Assembly: GCA_026396205.1 (NCBI GenBank)
Contig: JAPLXF010000028.1
Coordinates: forward strand, 1 to 20,769
Source: Candidatus Moraniibacteriota bacterium
GTDB lineage: Bacteria; Patescibacteriota; Minisyncoccia; Moranbacterales; UBA2206
DNA: 20,769 nt
Reading direction: 5' to 3'
The notes under the pieces were generated by a model. That model had not been told where the DNA came from. It worked only from the letters and a program-made list of their open reading frames with translations, and did not search any database. The translations under genes and the position numbers were made by a program. Shown here in pieces: positions 1 through 6,982 of the stretch (positions are counted from its first letter, which is position 1; each line of letters opens with the position of its first letter).

Positions 1-1
1 G

Positions 2-799
2 GAAGTGGCGAAAATTTATCTGGCCGCAGGAATAGACCCCGAAAAATCTTCTATTTTTATCCAGTCGCATGTTCCCGAACACGCGGAACTGACTTGGATT
101 TTGAATACGATTGCCAAAACTGCCGAACTGGAACGAATGACGCAATTTAAAGATAAGACACAAAGCAAAGAAAGTATTGGAATGGGATTATTCGATTATC
201 CGGTTTTGATGGCTGCCGATATTCTTTTATACGATACTAATCTAGTTCCGGTCGGTGAAGACCAGCTGCAGCATGTGGAACTGACCAGGACTTTAGCCAA
301 AAGATTTAATTCTAAATTCGGCGAAACTTTTGTTATCCCGGAACCGTATATCACCAAAGAAAGCGCAAGAATTATGGGACTTGATGACCCAACCAAAAAA
401 ATGTCCAAATCCGCCGCTTCGGAATATAATTATATTTCCCTCACCGATTCGGAAGAGGATGTCCGCCGGAAAATCAAAAAGGCTGTCACCGATTCCGGCA
501 GTGAAATTATTTATTCCAATGATAAACCGGCGCTTCAGAATTTAATTAACATTTATTCTTTATTTTCCGAAAAGAAACCGCAGGAAATTGAGAATATTTA
601 TCGCGGAAAAAATTACGCGGATTTTAAAGCGGATTTAGCGGAGATAATCATTGGATTTCTAAAACCGTTCCAGGAAAAAATGGCAGAATTATCGGACGCT
701 GAAGTTTTAGAAATTCTCAAGGCCGGGGCGGAAAAAGTCCGGCCGCTAGCCAGCCAAAAAATGGCTGAAATCAGGCAAAAAATCGGCTTTATTCTTTAG
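2..799 (+). CDS. trpS: Tryptophan--tRNA ligase, 3' part (5' end outside window)
   Basis: Class I aminoacyl-tRNA synthetase that charges tRNA-Trp in the cytoplasm. The frame is open from the window edge, so the GTG at position 5 is not a real start; by comparison with the family about 65-70 N-terminal residues, including the HIGH-like loop, are missing. Counting from position 5, visible family features are the block AAGIDPEKS (7-15), SHVPEHAEL (21-29), MTQFKDK (45-51), GLFDYPVLMAADILLY (61-76), VPVGEDQ (81-87) and the KMSKS ATP-binding loop (132-136). The C-terminal helical part is intact and ends at a TAG. The next gene has its own promoter only four bases after this stop. The identification is very secure. 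Confidence 0.97.
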   Translation, partial: EVAKIYLAAGIDPEKSSIFIQSHVPEHAELTWILNTIAKTAELERMTQFKDKTQSKESIGMGLFDYPVLMAADILLYDTNLVPVGEDQLQHVELTRTLAKRFNSKFGETFVIPEPYITKESARIMGLDDPTKKMSKSAASEYNYISLTDSEEDVRRKIKKAVTDSGSEIIYSNDKPALQNLINIYSLFSEKKPQEIENIYRGKNYADFKADLAEIIIGFLKPFQEKMAELSDAEVLEILKAGAEKVRPLASQKMAEIRQKIGFIL

Positions 800-802
800 C
801 TA

Positions 803-831
803 TTGACTTTTTTCAAAAATTGGAGTATAAT
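803..831 (+). promoter_or_regulatory. Sigma-70-type promoter for the 80-residue gene
   Basis: TTGACT (803-808) and a perfect TATAAT (826-831) are separated by exactly 17 bases. Expected transcription start is near 838, inside the inverted repeat at 836-858. Confidence 0.8.
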
Positions 832-835
832 ATAA

Positions 836-858
836 AATTGGTGAATATTATACCAATT
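836..858. promoter_or_regulatory. Inverted repeat at the transcription start (operator or leader hairpin)
   Basis: AATTGGT (836-842) and ACCAATT (852-858) form a 7-bp perfect inverted repeat around a 9-base centre. It begins five bases after the -10 box, so it could be an operator or, once transcribed, a small 5' hairpin. Confidence 0.5.
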
Positions 859-895
859 AATAAAGTTTTGCAGTTAACCAATGGAGGGAAAGACT

Positions 896-1138
896 ATGAC
901 ATGGGAAAAATTTATTGAATTGCTTGATAATCCTGCCCAAGATGAAGTTTCTGCAGCTACAGCTTACCTTGCTTTGATTGATAACCCTGATTTTTTTGAT
1001 GAGCCGGTAGCAATCAAACATGCGTTCGATTTACTGCAAAAAAAGCGCCCGGTAGCAGCCTCAATGGTCAAAGAGACATTGAGAGAAAATGAAAATCGTG
1101 GCGGGGAATATGCTTATCTCTCTTCTGCCTTAGCATAA
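896..1138 (+). CDS. Hypothetical protein, 80 residues
   Basis: Small acidic, probably cytoplasmic and helical protein with no recognised domain. An upstream ATG at 881 would add five residues, but GGAGGG at 883-888 lies seven bases before the ATG at 896. That is one of the few good Shine-Dalgarno sites in the window, so 896 is preferred and the protein begins MTWEKF. There is no signal peptide or membrane segment. The gene is a single transcription unit: consensus promoter at 803-831, a leader of about 58 bases with an inverted repeat, and a strong terminator at 1162-1210. Such complete signals support a real expressed gene. Function unknown. Confidence 0.75.
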   Translation: MTWEKFIELLDNPAQDEVSAATAYLALIDNPDFFDEPVAIKHAFDLLQKKRPVAASMVKETLRENENRGGEYAYLSSALA

Positions 1139-1161
1139 TCCTTGACACAATCAAAAGAATT

Positions 1162-1210
1162 AAAAAAAGACCGTTCCGCGTATTATCAGGAACGGTTTTT
1201 TATTTTTTTT
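1162..1210. terminator. Bidirectional intrinsic terminator between convergent genes
   Basis: ACCGTTCC (1170-1177) pairs with GGAACGGT (1189-1196) around an 11-base loop. An A-run precedes it and a T-run follows (1196-1210), so it works for the 80-residue gene on plus and for the phosphomutase operon on minus, which ends at 1218. Confidence 0.88.
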
Positions 1211-1217
1211 CTAGAAA

Positions 1218-2642
1218 TTATTTCAACGCGTCAACATTCACTCCCTCGCTCAAATTGATTTCAGGATAATTATGGAGCAATTGGCCAAGGTATTTTTTGA
1301 GTTCCGCATATTTTTCCTCTGTCCGGCCTTCAAATTTTATGGTTAAGTAGGGGCCATTTTGAGAATAGCGGACTACCAGCATTCCGTCAGCGAGATTCAG
1401 CCGCACGCCGTCTCCTGCCCGCTCGTCATCAATCACTTCCGCATCAGGAAAATCTTTTTTCAAAACCTGGCTGATTTTTCCTATCAGCGCCACTTTCAAA
1501 TCATCGGCGCAGCCGAGTTTGACTTCCGGACTGGAAATATATTTCGGCAGTTTGGAAACCGCCTCGGAAAGCGATTGCCCTGTCCGGGATAAATAATCCA
1601 GAAGCCGCAATGTCGTATAACAGCCATCATCATGGTTGTAAAAATCCTCTGAAAAGAAAAAATGTCCGGAAAGCTCGCCGATGAAAGCCGCTTTGATTTC
1701 CTGATTTTTCTTTTTAAGGAACGAATGTCCAGTCCGCCACATAAAAGGCGCTCCGCCTTTGCTTTTAATAACGTCTTCAACTATTTTAGAGCATAAAGTA
1801 TTATACATTATCGTTGCGCCTGGATGCTTTTCCAAAACATCAGCCGCGAATATGGCCACCAAAACATCATTCCAGATAATCCCGCCTTTTTCATCCACAA
1901 TGCCGATCCGGTCGCCGTCCGCGTCATAGGAAAAACCGATATCGGCGTTGGCTTCCAAAACTTCTTCGGCTAGCCTCTCCGCCACTATTTTTTCAGTCGG
2001 GTCCGGCGTACCTAAAGGAAAATGGCCGTCCAAGTTGCAATTTTTTTCAATGACTTCATAGCCGGCTTGGCGCAAAAGTTCCGGAACAAACGCTCCGGCA
2101 GTGGAATTGCCGGGATCAACGACTACTTTATATTTTTTGGCTGCTCCAAATCTTTTGATTAAATCCGAAAAATATTCGGCTTGGATATTTCTATTCTCTA
2201 CCACGCCTATTTTTTCTCCGACAACATATTCTTCTTTTTCCACGATTTGGCGCAATTCCTGGATCTGTTCACTCACCATAGTTTCGGAAAAATTAACCGC
2301 GAATTTAAAGCCATTATATTCCGAAGAATTATGAGAAGCCGTTATCATTGCTCCGTCTCTGATGTTCAGAAAATATTGCGCCCAATAAAAAGCTCCGACC
2401 ATTGTCAGGCCGATATCAACCACGTTCACTCCGGTGGCAGTTATGCCTTTTATTAAAGCGTTTTTATATTCTTCGCTGGTCAGGCGGCAATCATAAGCGA
2501 CAATCGCCTGCCTGCCTAAATTATGCCTGATTAAAAATGTTCCGTAGCCGCGGCCCAGATGTTCAACAATTTCCGGCGTCAAATCTTTACCGGCGATGCC
2601 GCGCAAATCATAGCCGCGAAAAATATAGGGATTTACTTGCAT
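1218..2642 (-). CDS. Phosphomannomutase/phosphoglucomutase
   Basis: Alpha-D-phosphohexomutase of 474 residues that interconverts the 6-phosphate and 1-phosphate of mannose or glucose, feeding nucleotide-sugar and cell-surface glycan synthesis in the cytoplasm. The four-domain layout of the family is visible: active-site loop TASHNS at 101-106 with the phosphoserine at Ser103, metal loop DADGDR at 240-245, sugar-specificity loop GELSGH at 322-327, and the C-terminal phosphate-binding domain. The N-terminus (PYIFRGYDLRG) is typical of bacterial PMM/PGM enzymes. Length matches the family. It begins three bases after the protease stop, so the two genes are probably cotranscribed. Substrate preference between mannose and glucose cannot be read from sequence. 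Confidence 0.93.
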   Translation of the reverse strand: MQVNPYIFRGYDLRGIAGKDLTPEIVEHLGRGYGTFLIRHNLGRQAIVAYDCRLTSEEYKNALIKGITATGVNVVDIGLTMVGAFYWAQYFLNIRDGAMITASHNSSEYNGFKFAVNFSETMVSEQIQELRQIVEKEEYVVGEKIGVVENRNIQAEYFSDLIKRFGAAKKYKVVVDPGNSTAGAFVPELLRQAGYEVIEKNCNLDGHFPLGTPDPTEKIVAERLAEEVLEANADIGFSYDADGDRIGIVDEKGGIIWNDVLVAIFAADVLEKHPGATIMYNTLCSKIVEDVIKSKGGAPFMWRTGHSFLKKKNQEIKAAFIGELSGHFFFSEDFYNHDDGCYTTLRLLDYLSRTGQSLSEAVSKLPKYISSPEVKLGCADDLKVALIGKISQVLKKDFPDAEVIDDERAGDGVRLNLADGMLVVRYSQNGPYLTIKFEGRTEEKYAELKKYLGQLLHNYPEINLSEGVNVDALK

Positions 2643-2645
2643 AGT

Positions 2646-4622
2646 TTAGGTTTTAGAAAAAGTAATTTCCGCGCTGGGAAGATTAGCCGCAGCATTGGGA
2701 GAAATTTTTTCCGGCTCCGGCGCTCCGATTTTGGGAATAAGGCTGTTTTCATTTTTCGGAATCGGGCTGGTTGTTGATTCAACCGGCGTCTTATTTAATA
2801 TCGGTTTCACGGAGATACTTTCCATTTTTAACGGTTCGATTTTTTTGGGCGTTGGCGTTGGAGAAACTTGAATCGATTTTGACTGGTTAAAAACCGGCTT
2901 TATAATTGGCGTTACAGGATTCGGATTAGTCATTGGAACGACTTTGGGAACCGGATTCATATTGGAAATTATTGGTTTAGGTTTAACTGCCGGCGGTTTT
3001 GGAACCATAGACGGACTGGATTTATAAGTTGCCGGCGGTTTTGAAACAGGATTGGCTTTTAAGAAAGGATTGGCAGTTGAGGCTGTTTTAAGGACTGGAT
3101 TTTTTGCTTGAGGCTGGGGAACAAAAGAATCCATAGCAGATGGATTGATTTTAGACGCCGGCATAATTCCGCCTTGAGAAACATTTTTTTCCAGAGAATT
3201 GATTTCTTTTTGCTCCTGAACCAGATTTTGCTCCAGCACGTTGATTTCTTTTTCTTCTTTCTTAAGGCGCTTGGAAAGAAAAATAATAACAATAACTAGA
3301 ATTATAAAAGCCAAAAATGAAGCGCCGACAATCACCCAAGCCATCCGGTCCAATGATTTTATCCGGTCTTTAACTGCTTCCCAAGTATTATCAATGGAAT
3401 TTCCCGCCGCTATCAAGTCCTGGCTTTTTTTCAAATAAGCATCCGCGCTTTCCTTCGCTGCAAAATTTTGATTGGAATTAGCCGCCGCTAAATTGAATTC
3501 CGCGATGGCTTTTCCCCCATGCCGATTTCTCAATATCTCCAAGCCGTTAAAAAAATGGGTGTAAAAATTTCCGGTTTCAAAACTGACTGCTGGCTCGGTT
3601 GGAAGAGTGGTTTTCCCAATAATTTTCCTGGCCGCGCCGATGGGAATGGCAAAGGCAAAATTATCTCCGGAATCTTGCTCGAATTCATTGGTCTGATAAG
3701 TAACGATGCCGACGACCTCCCCTTTTTCGTTGAAAAGCGGGCCGCCGCTCGAGCCTTTGGAAACTTTGGCATCAGTCTGGAAAATTTTGAAATCTTTCTG
3801 CTCCGAATCTTTCATGGAACTGATTGATCCCTGGGTAAAAGTGGCTTCCAAAAGATTTTTGCGATTGAATTCGGCCGTGGACGGATAGCCAAAAACGAAT
3901 ATCTTGTCGCCGATTTTTACATTGTCGGAATTGCCCATTTTTACCGAAGGCAGATTTTTTTGCTCGATTTTTATTACAGCCGCATCTTCGTTATTTTTGT
4001 AAAAATCATCATTGACGCTGACGACCCTGGCTTGGAAGCCGTCTTGAGTCAGTTCTTCAATTTTTTCCCCAATTGAAGATGGATTAAGGACGAAGACCGA
4101 TTTTTTGATTTCAAATTTACTGGTTTTAAGCAGATACTCCAATATGGTTTCCCCGAATTGAGTAAGTTTCTCCTTGTCTTGGGTTATTTTCTGCCCTTCC
4201 TCTGCGGAAAGCGTCAACGCTTTTTGATTGACCATTTTCATTCCCACTTCGCCGGCTATCATCAGCTTGATGGTTTGATAAGAAATGACATGGGAATTAG
4301 TCAGCACAAAACCGTTCGGATTGATAATTACCCCGGAACCGGTCAGATATTCATCGATGGGAATAACCATCGGCTCGCCGGCCGGCAAAGGATTGACAGA
4401 AAGCGTGCTGAAATCCAAATCAAAAGGATAAATGGTAGCTTGGCCTTCCACATGTTGGATAATTCTCACCACCGCCGGCTTGGCCAGATTTACCAATTCT
4501 TCCTGGGTTAATTTATCAATCGGCTCGTCTGGTTTTTGGAGAGAAAAAGCCAAGCTTGAGCTAGGCTTTACGAGAAAAAATACTAGAGCCAATATTATTG
4601 ATAATAAAATTTTGTTTTTCAT
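2646..4622 (-). CDS. Membrane-anchored trypsin-like (HtrA/DegP-type) serine protease with proline-rich tail
   Basis: 658-residue extracytoplasmic serine protease. Residues 1-26 form a signal peptide. A trypsin-like domain (about 45-335) carries the triad: His111 in TNSHV, Asp213 in NEDAAVIKI, and Ser292 in GSSGG. No PDZ domain follows. Instead there is a helical, TPR-like stretch (about 355-407), one transmembrane segment (428-449), a short charged coiled coil (451-480), and a tail of about 170 residues rich in Pro, Lys and Ser. If the signal peptide is cleaved, the protease faces outside and the tail lies in the cytoplasm. An insertion around 130-195 separates the His and Asp strands. It is upstream of, and likely cotranscribed with, the phosphomutase. 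The start is supported by the signal peptide; no strong ribosome site is seen. Likely role: envelope quality control. Confidence 0.88.
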   Translation of the reverse strand: MKNKILLSIILALVFFLVKPSSSLAFSLQKPDEPIDKLTQEELVNLAKPAVVRIIQHVEGQATIYPFDLDFSTLSVNPLPAGEPMVIPIDEYLTGSGVIINPNGFVLTNSHVISYQTIKLMIAGEVGMKMVNQKALTLSAEEGQKITQDKEKLTQFGETILEYLLKTSKFEIKKSVFVLNPSSIGEKIEELTQDGFQARVVSVNDDFYKNNEDAAVIKIEQKNLPSVKMGNSDNVKIGDKIFVFGYPSTAEFNRKNLLEATFTQGSISSMKDSEQKDFKIFQTDAKVSKGSSGGPLFNEKGEVVGIVTYQTNEFEQDSGDNFAFAIPIGAARKIIGKTTLPTEPAVSFETGNFYTHFFNGLEILRNRHGGKAIAEFNLAAANSNQNFAAKESADAYLKKSQDLIAAGNSIDNTWEAVKDRIKSLDRMAWVIVGASFLAFIILVIVIIFLSKRLKKEEKEINVLEQNLVQEQKEINSLEKNVSQGGIMPASKINPSAMDSFVPQPQAKNPVLKTASTANPFLKANPVSKPPATYKSSPSMVPKPPAVKPKPIISNMNPVPKVVPMTNPNPVTPIIKPVFNQSKSIQVSPTPTPKKIEPLKMESISVKPILNKTPVESTTSPIPKNENSLIPKIGAPEPEKISPNAAANLPSAEITFSKT

Positions 4623-4715
4623 AGGGTGGCCCTACTCATTTCGGAGAACAAGAAACCCAAAAGTCTAGAAGCTAAACTTTTCTTCACTTCTTGGTTGAAT
4701 ATTAGATTAAAATCC

Positions 4716-4808
4716 ATTGGGTTTTTTTACCCTGTTTAGTAATCCCGTCTTGGCGGGATTATTTTTCCAGAGGAAAAATTACTTAACAGGGTGAATTTTT
4801 TACCCAAT
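4716..4808 (-). ncRNA. Multibranched structured leader upstream of the protease
   Basis: Nested complementary segments form a junction. Outer stem 4716-4722 pairs with 4802-4808 (7 bp). A long stem 4729-4743 pairs with 4778-4792 (14 of 15). Two 7-bp hairpins sit inside, 4741-4747/4754-4760 and 4762-4768/4772-4778, and compete with the base of the long stem. GGGT and ACCC blocks can also pair locally (4719-4722 with 4729-4732; 4789-4792 with 4802-4805), giving mutually exclusive folds. It lies in the minus-strand leader of the protease gene, downstream of a likely -10 box. It may be a cis-regulatory RNA or a palindromic repeat; the class is not recognised. Confidence 0.45.
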
Positions 4809-4811
4809 TGA

Positions 4812-4820
4812 ATTATACCA
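4812..4820 (-). promoter_or_regulatory. Extended -10 promoter for the protease operon
   Basis: On the minus strand TGG precedes a perfect TATAAT (complement of 4812-4817). No good -35 box is present 17 bases upstream, consistent with an extended -10 promoter. The transcript would start near 4805, just inside the structured leader. Confidence 0.45.
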
Positions 4821-4849
4821 TTTTTTGGCAATAGTAGAAACTGCAATTC

Positions 4850-4921
4850 TGTGGATAACTATAGTTCTTTGGATGCCTGCCCCGTGTTCGCCGATTAGGC
4901 GAATTTACGGGGTGGATAACT
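4850..4921. other. Two DnaA-box-like sites (10-bp direct repeat)
   Basis: GTGGATAACT occurs at 4851-4860 and 4912-4921. With the preceding base the first is TGTGGATAA (4850-4858), exactly the complement of the consensus DnaA box TTATCCACA; the second (4911-4919) has one mismatch. Neither dnaA nor dnaN is nearby, so an origin is not claimed. Confidence 0.35.
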
Positions 4922-4986
4922 TTAAGTCAGGAAACGCGGAGCATAGAACCCCGAATAGCAAAGCAGGGCTTGCAACGGGGCAAGCA
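4874..4986. repeat. Palindromic repeat element bounded by 12-bp inverted repeats
   Basis: TGCCTGCCCCGT (4874-4885) and ACGGGGCAAGCA (4975-4986) are inverted copies with one mismatch. Inside lie two further hairpins: TTCGCC/GGCGAA within a CCCCGT/ACGGGG stem (about 4880-4912), and GCTTGC/GCAAGC (4968-4985). The 12-mer ACGGGGCAAGCA recurs exactly at 9936-9947 in the tRNA cluster, so this is a dispersed repeat family. The rest of the gap 4623-5158 holds no larger gene that I can support. Confidence 0.6.
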
Positions 4987-5020
4987 TGGAACAAAACAAA
5001 AAAACGCCTTTTTTGACGGT

Positions 5021-5116
5021 TTATCTACTAAGTATATAAAAGCAGCTTTGTAGCCCTCCAAATGAACCAGGTTGATCAGTTGCCCCCACGACAGGAACAA
5101 CCTTCTCCCAACTCAT
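5021..5116 (-). CDS. Possible 31-residue small ORF after the sigma gene
   Basis: A short frame begins ATG at 5116 and ends TAA at 5021, starting MSWEKVVPVVGATDQ. It lies 42 bases downstream of the sigma-factor stop on the same strand, where an anti-sigma gene would often be found, but it is far too short for one. No clear ribosome site precedes it. The stretch 5021-5116 is less AT-rich than typical spacer here and free of the repeats found to its left. It could be a small peptide, part of an uncharacterised RNA, or chance. Confidence 0.22.
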   Translation of the reverse strand: MSWEKVVPVVGATDQPGSFGGLQSCFYILSR

Positions 5117-5158
5117 TCAAAGAACCACTCTACTGCACTAATTAATACAAACAATGGC

Positions 5159-5737
5159 CTATTTTCTTTCCTTCATTATTTCTTCCAAAAGCCTTTTTTT
5201 GGCCCGATTAAGCAGCGTGCCGACGGTATTCAAGGGCTTATCAATTATCCGGCTTATTTCCTCGTAAGAATTATTATTAAAATAACGGAGTAACAGCACC
5301 TGCTGGTATTTTTGCGGCAATTTTTCAATGGCTTCATTAACTTTATTTCTTTCCTCTTTCCGAGACCAGATTTTTTCCGGATTGTCATTGGTGTCCATCG
5401 TTTCCAATTTGTCCTTGGTGGAAGTTACTTCTTCCCAAGAAATAAATCTTTTCAGCCGGCGCCGTTTCATAAAATTAACCGCTTCATTATGGGCAATCCG
5501 ATAAATCCAGGAAGAAAATTTTCTTTTAGTATCAACGCTGTCTAAATGCCGGAAAGCCTTGATAAAAACATCCTGCAATAAATCTTCGGCTTCTTCTTTG
5601 GAACCAATAAGCAGATAGAGATAAGCAAAAAGCTTTCCTTGATAGCGCTCCACGATTCGGAAATACCTCCGCGGATGGCCATGTCGAATTGATTCCACTA
5701 ATTTTTCGTCGGTTAATTTTTCCGATTTTACTGCCAT
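5159..5737 (-). CDS. RNA polymerase sigma factor, ECF (sigma-70 family)
   Basis: 192-residue extracytoplasmic-function sigma factor that directs RNA polymerase to specific promoters. Region 2 spans about 25-95, with the core-binding and -10 recognition helices EEAEDLLQDVFIKAFRHL (48-65) and FSSWIYRIAHNEAVNFMKR (74-92). A linker follows (about 96-132). Region 4 (about 133-185) contains LPQKYQQVLLLRYF and the helix-turn-helix SYEEISRIIDKPLNTVGTLL (157-176) for -35 recognition. Length and layout are typical. No anti-sigma gene is adjacent; the next minus-strand gene is the membrane protease about 540 bases away, a plausible but unproven regulatory partner. The gene is divergent from tsaD, with overlapping promoter regions at 5738-5812. 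No clear ribosome site precedes the ATG. Confidence 0.93.
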   Translation of the reverse strand: MAVKSEKLTDEKLVESIRHGHPRRYFRIVERYQGKLFAYLYLLIGSKEEAEDLLQDVFIKAFRHLDSVDTKRKFSSWIYRIAHNEAVNFMKRRRLKRFISWEEVTSTKDKLETMDTNDNPEKIWSRKEERNKVNEAIEKLPQKYQQVLLLRYFNNNSYEEISRIIDKPLNTVGTLLNRAKKRLLEEIMKERK

Positions 5738-5739
5738 TT

Positions 5740-5768
5740 TTGTAACTTGGACTTTTATCTAATATAAT
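5740..5768 (+). promoter_or_regulatory. Promoter for tsaD, in the divergent sigma/tsaD region
   Basis: TTGTAA (5740-5745) and TATAAT (5763-5768) are 17 bases apart on plus. A second TATAAT reads on minus (complement of 5777-5782) and may serve the sigma gene, though its -35 region is poor. The two overlap, so they may interfere with each other. Confidence 0.5.
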
Positions 5769-5812
5769 GATAACATATTATATTAAACTAAGTCAGACTA
5801 ATTGGCAATTTT

Positions 5813-6982
5813 ATGGTTATCTTGGGAATTGAAACATCTTGCGACGATACCGCCGTTTCCGTCGTTGAAGCGGAAAAAGGAATTATTAAAGTATTATCCA
5901 ACGCGGTTTCTTCGCAAATAAAACTGCATTCCCAGTGGGGCGGCGTGGTTCCCAATTTGGCGGCACGGGAACATCTGAAAAATATCATCCCGGTTATAAA
6001 AGCCGGCTTAGCCAAGGCCAAAATTAAGCCGGAGGATATTGATTTGATAGCCGTTACCCAAGGACCCGGCCTCATTCCGGCGCTGATGGTGGGCAACAGC
6101 GTCGCCAAAACGCTGGCTTATATTTGGCAAAAACCGCTTTTGGGAATCCATCATATTGAAGGACATATTTACGCTAATTTTGTTCACCCTCACCCCACCC
6201 TCTACCATCGGGAGAGGGGGTCGGGGGGTGAGGGGAAAATCAAATTCCCTATTTTATGTTTGGTTGTTTCTGGCGGGCATACGCAATTGGTTTTGATGAA
6301 AAAACATTTGGATTATAAAATTATCGGCGAAACTTTGGACGATGCCGCCGGCGAAGCTTTTGATAAAGTCGCCAGAATTTTAAATTTAGGCTATCCCGGA
6401 GGACCGGCCATAGCTCAAAGAGCTATGGAATTTCCAATTTCCCCCGTAAAGGCCAGTGGCCCACGGGGCTTTACTGGCAATTTCCAATTTCCAATCAAAT
6501 CCAAATTACAAATTACTAATTACAAATTACGGCTCCCCCGTCCCATGCTCAATTCCAAAAATTTAAATTTTTCTTTTTCCGGACTGAAAACGGCGGTTTT
6601 ATATTTAGTTAAAAAAAATCCGAAGATATTGAAGAATAAGAAAATTATTTCCTTGGTTTGTTCTGAATTCCAGCAGGCAGTTGTGGATGTTTTAATCGCC
6701 AAAACCCTGAAAGCCGCTGAAAAATACCGTCCCAGGACTATTATGCTGGCTGGCGGTGTCAGCGCTAATCAAGAATTAAGAAAACAGCTCAAACAAGCCA
6801 TAAAACAAGACTTTCCGAATACTTCATACATTATACCTGATACCTTATACTCGATTGATAACGCCGTTATGATTGCCGCCGCCGCTCATTTTCGCTGGGG
6901 AAAAATGAACAAGACTAAACGAAAGAAAGCGGAAAAAAACTGGAGTATTTTGGAGCCATCTGCTAATCTAAAATTAGTATGA
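5813..6982 (+). CDS. tsaD: tRNA N6-adenosine threonylcarbamoyltransferase TsaD, with two in-frame repeat insertions
   Basis: TsaD (Kae1/YgjD family) transfers the threonylcarbamoyl group to A37 of tRNAs reading ANN codons, with TsaB and TsaE in the cytoplasm. Family marks: GIETSCDDTA (5-14), metal ligands H114 and H118 in HIEGH, SGGHTQLVL (153-161), GEAFDKVAR (180-188), FSFSGLKTA (253-261), AGGVSAN (313-319) and the third metal ligand D349 in SIDNAVMIA. At 389 residues it is about 45-50 longer than most homologues. The excess falls at about 125-143 and about 207-240. Both stretches are translated palindromic DNA repeats (6187-6234; 6443-6531) rather than normal TsaD sequence, and both keep the frame. 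The stop overlaps the next gene by four bases (ATGA). No ribosome site is obvious. Confidence 0.93.
   Translation: MVILGIETSCDDTAVSVVEAEKGIIKVLSNAVSSQIKLHSQWGGVVPNLAAREHLKNIIPVIKAGLAKAKIKPEDIDLIAVTQGPGLIPALMVGNSVAKTLAYIWQKPLLGIHHIEGHIYANFVHPHPTLYHRERGSGGEGKIKFPILCLVVSGGHTQLVLMKKHLDYKIIGETLDDAAGEAFDKVARILNLGYPGGPAIAQRAMEFPISPVKASGPRGFTGNFQFPIKSKLQITNYKLRLPRPMLNSKNLNFSFSGLKTAVLYLVKKNPKILKNKKIISLVCSEFQQAVVDVLIAKTLKAAEKYRPRTIMLAGGVSANQELRKQLKQAIKQDFPNTSYIIPDTLYSIDNAVMIAAAAHFRWGKMNKTKRKKAEKNWSILEPSANLKLV
6187..6234. repeat. Hairpin repeat inserted in tsaD (first)
   Basis: CCCTCACCCC (6187-6196) and GGGGTGAGGG (6225-6234) are a perfect 10-bp inverted repeat; CCCTCT (6198-6203) and AGAGGG (6213-6218) add an inner stem. 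It encodes roughly TsaD residues 125-141, where homologues have a short loop. Confidence 0.8.
6443..6531. repeat. Hairpin repeat plus AT-rich tract inserted in tsaD (second)
   Basis: A near-perfect hairpin spans 6443-6477: GTAAAG (6446-6451) pairs with CTTTAC (6469-6474), CC with GG, and GTGG (6456-6459) with CCAC (6461-6464), with single mismatches between blocks. Repeated AATTTCC units flank it, and a repetitive tract built on CAAATTAC follows (about 6478-6531). It encodes about residues 211-240, absent from usual TsaD. Confidence 0.72.

Noticed and set aside
4825..5016. Plus-strand 63-codon frame
   Set aside because: It translates the DnaA-box repeat and the palindromic element and has no promoter or ribosome site.
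4623..5158. Replication origin in the sigma-protease gap
   Set aside because: Only two DnaA-like sites, no dnaA, dnaN or AT-rich unwinding repeats nearby; kept only as a low-interest note.
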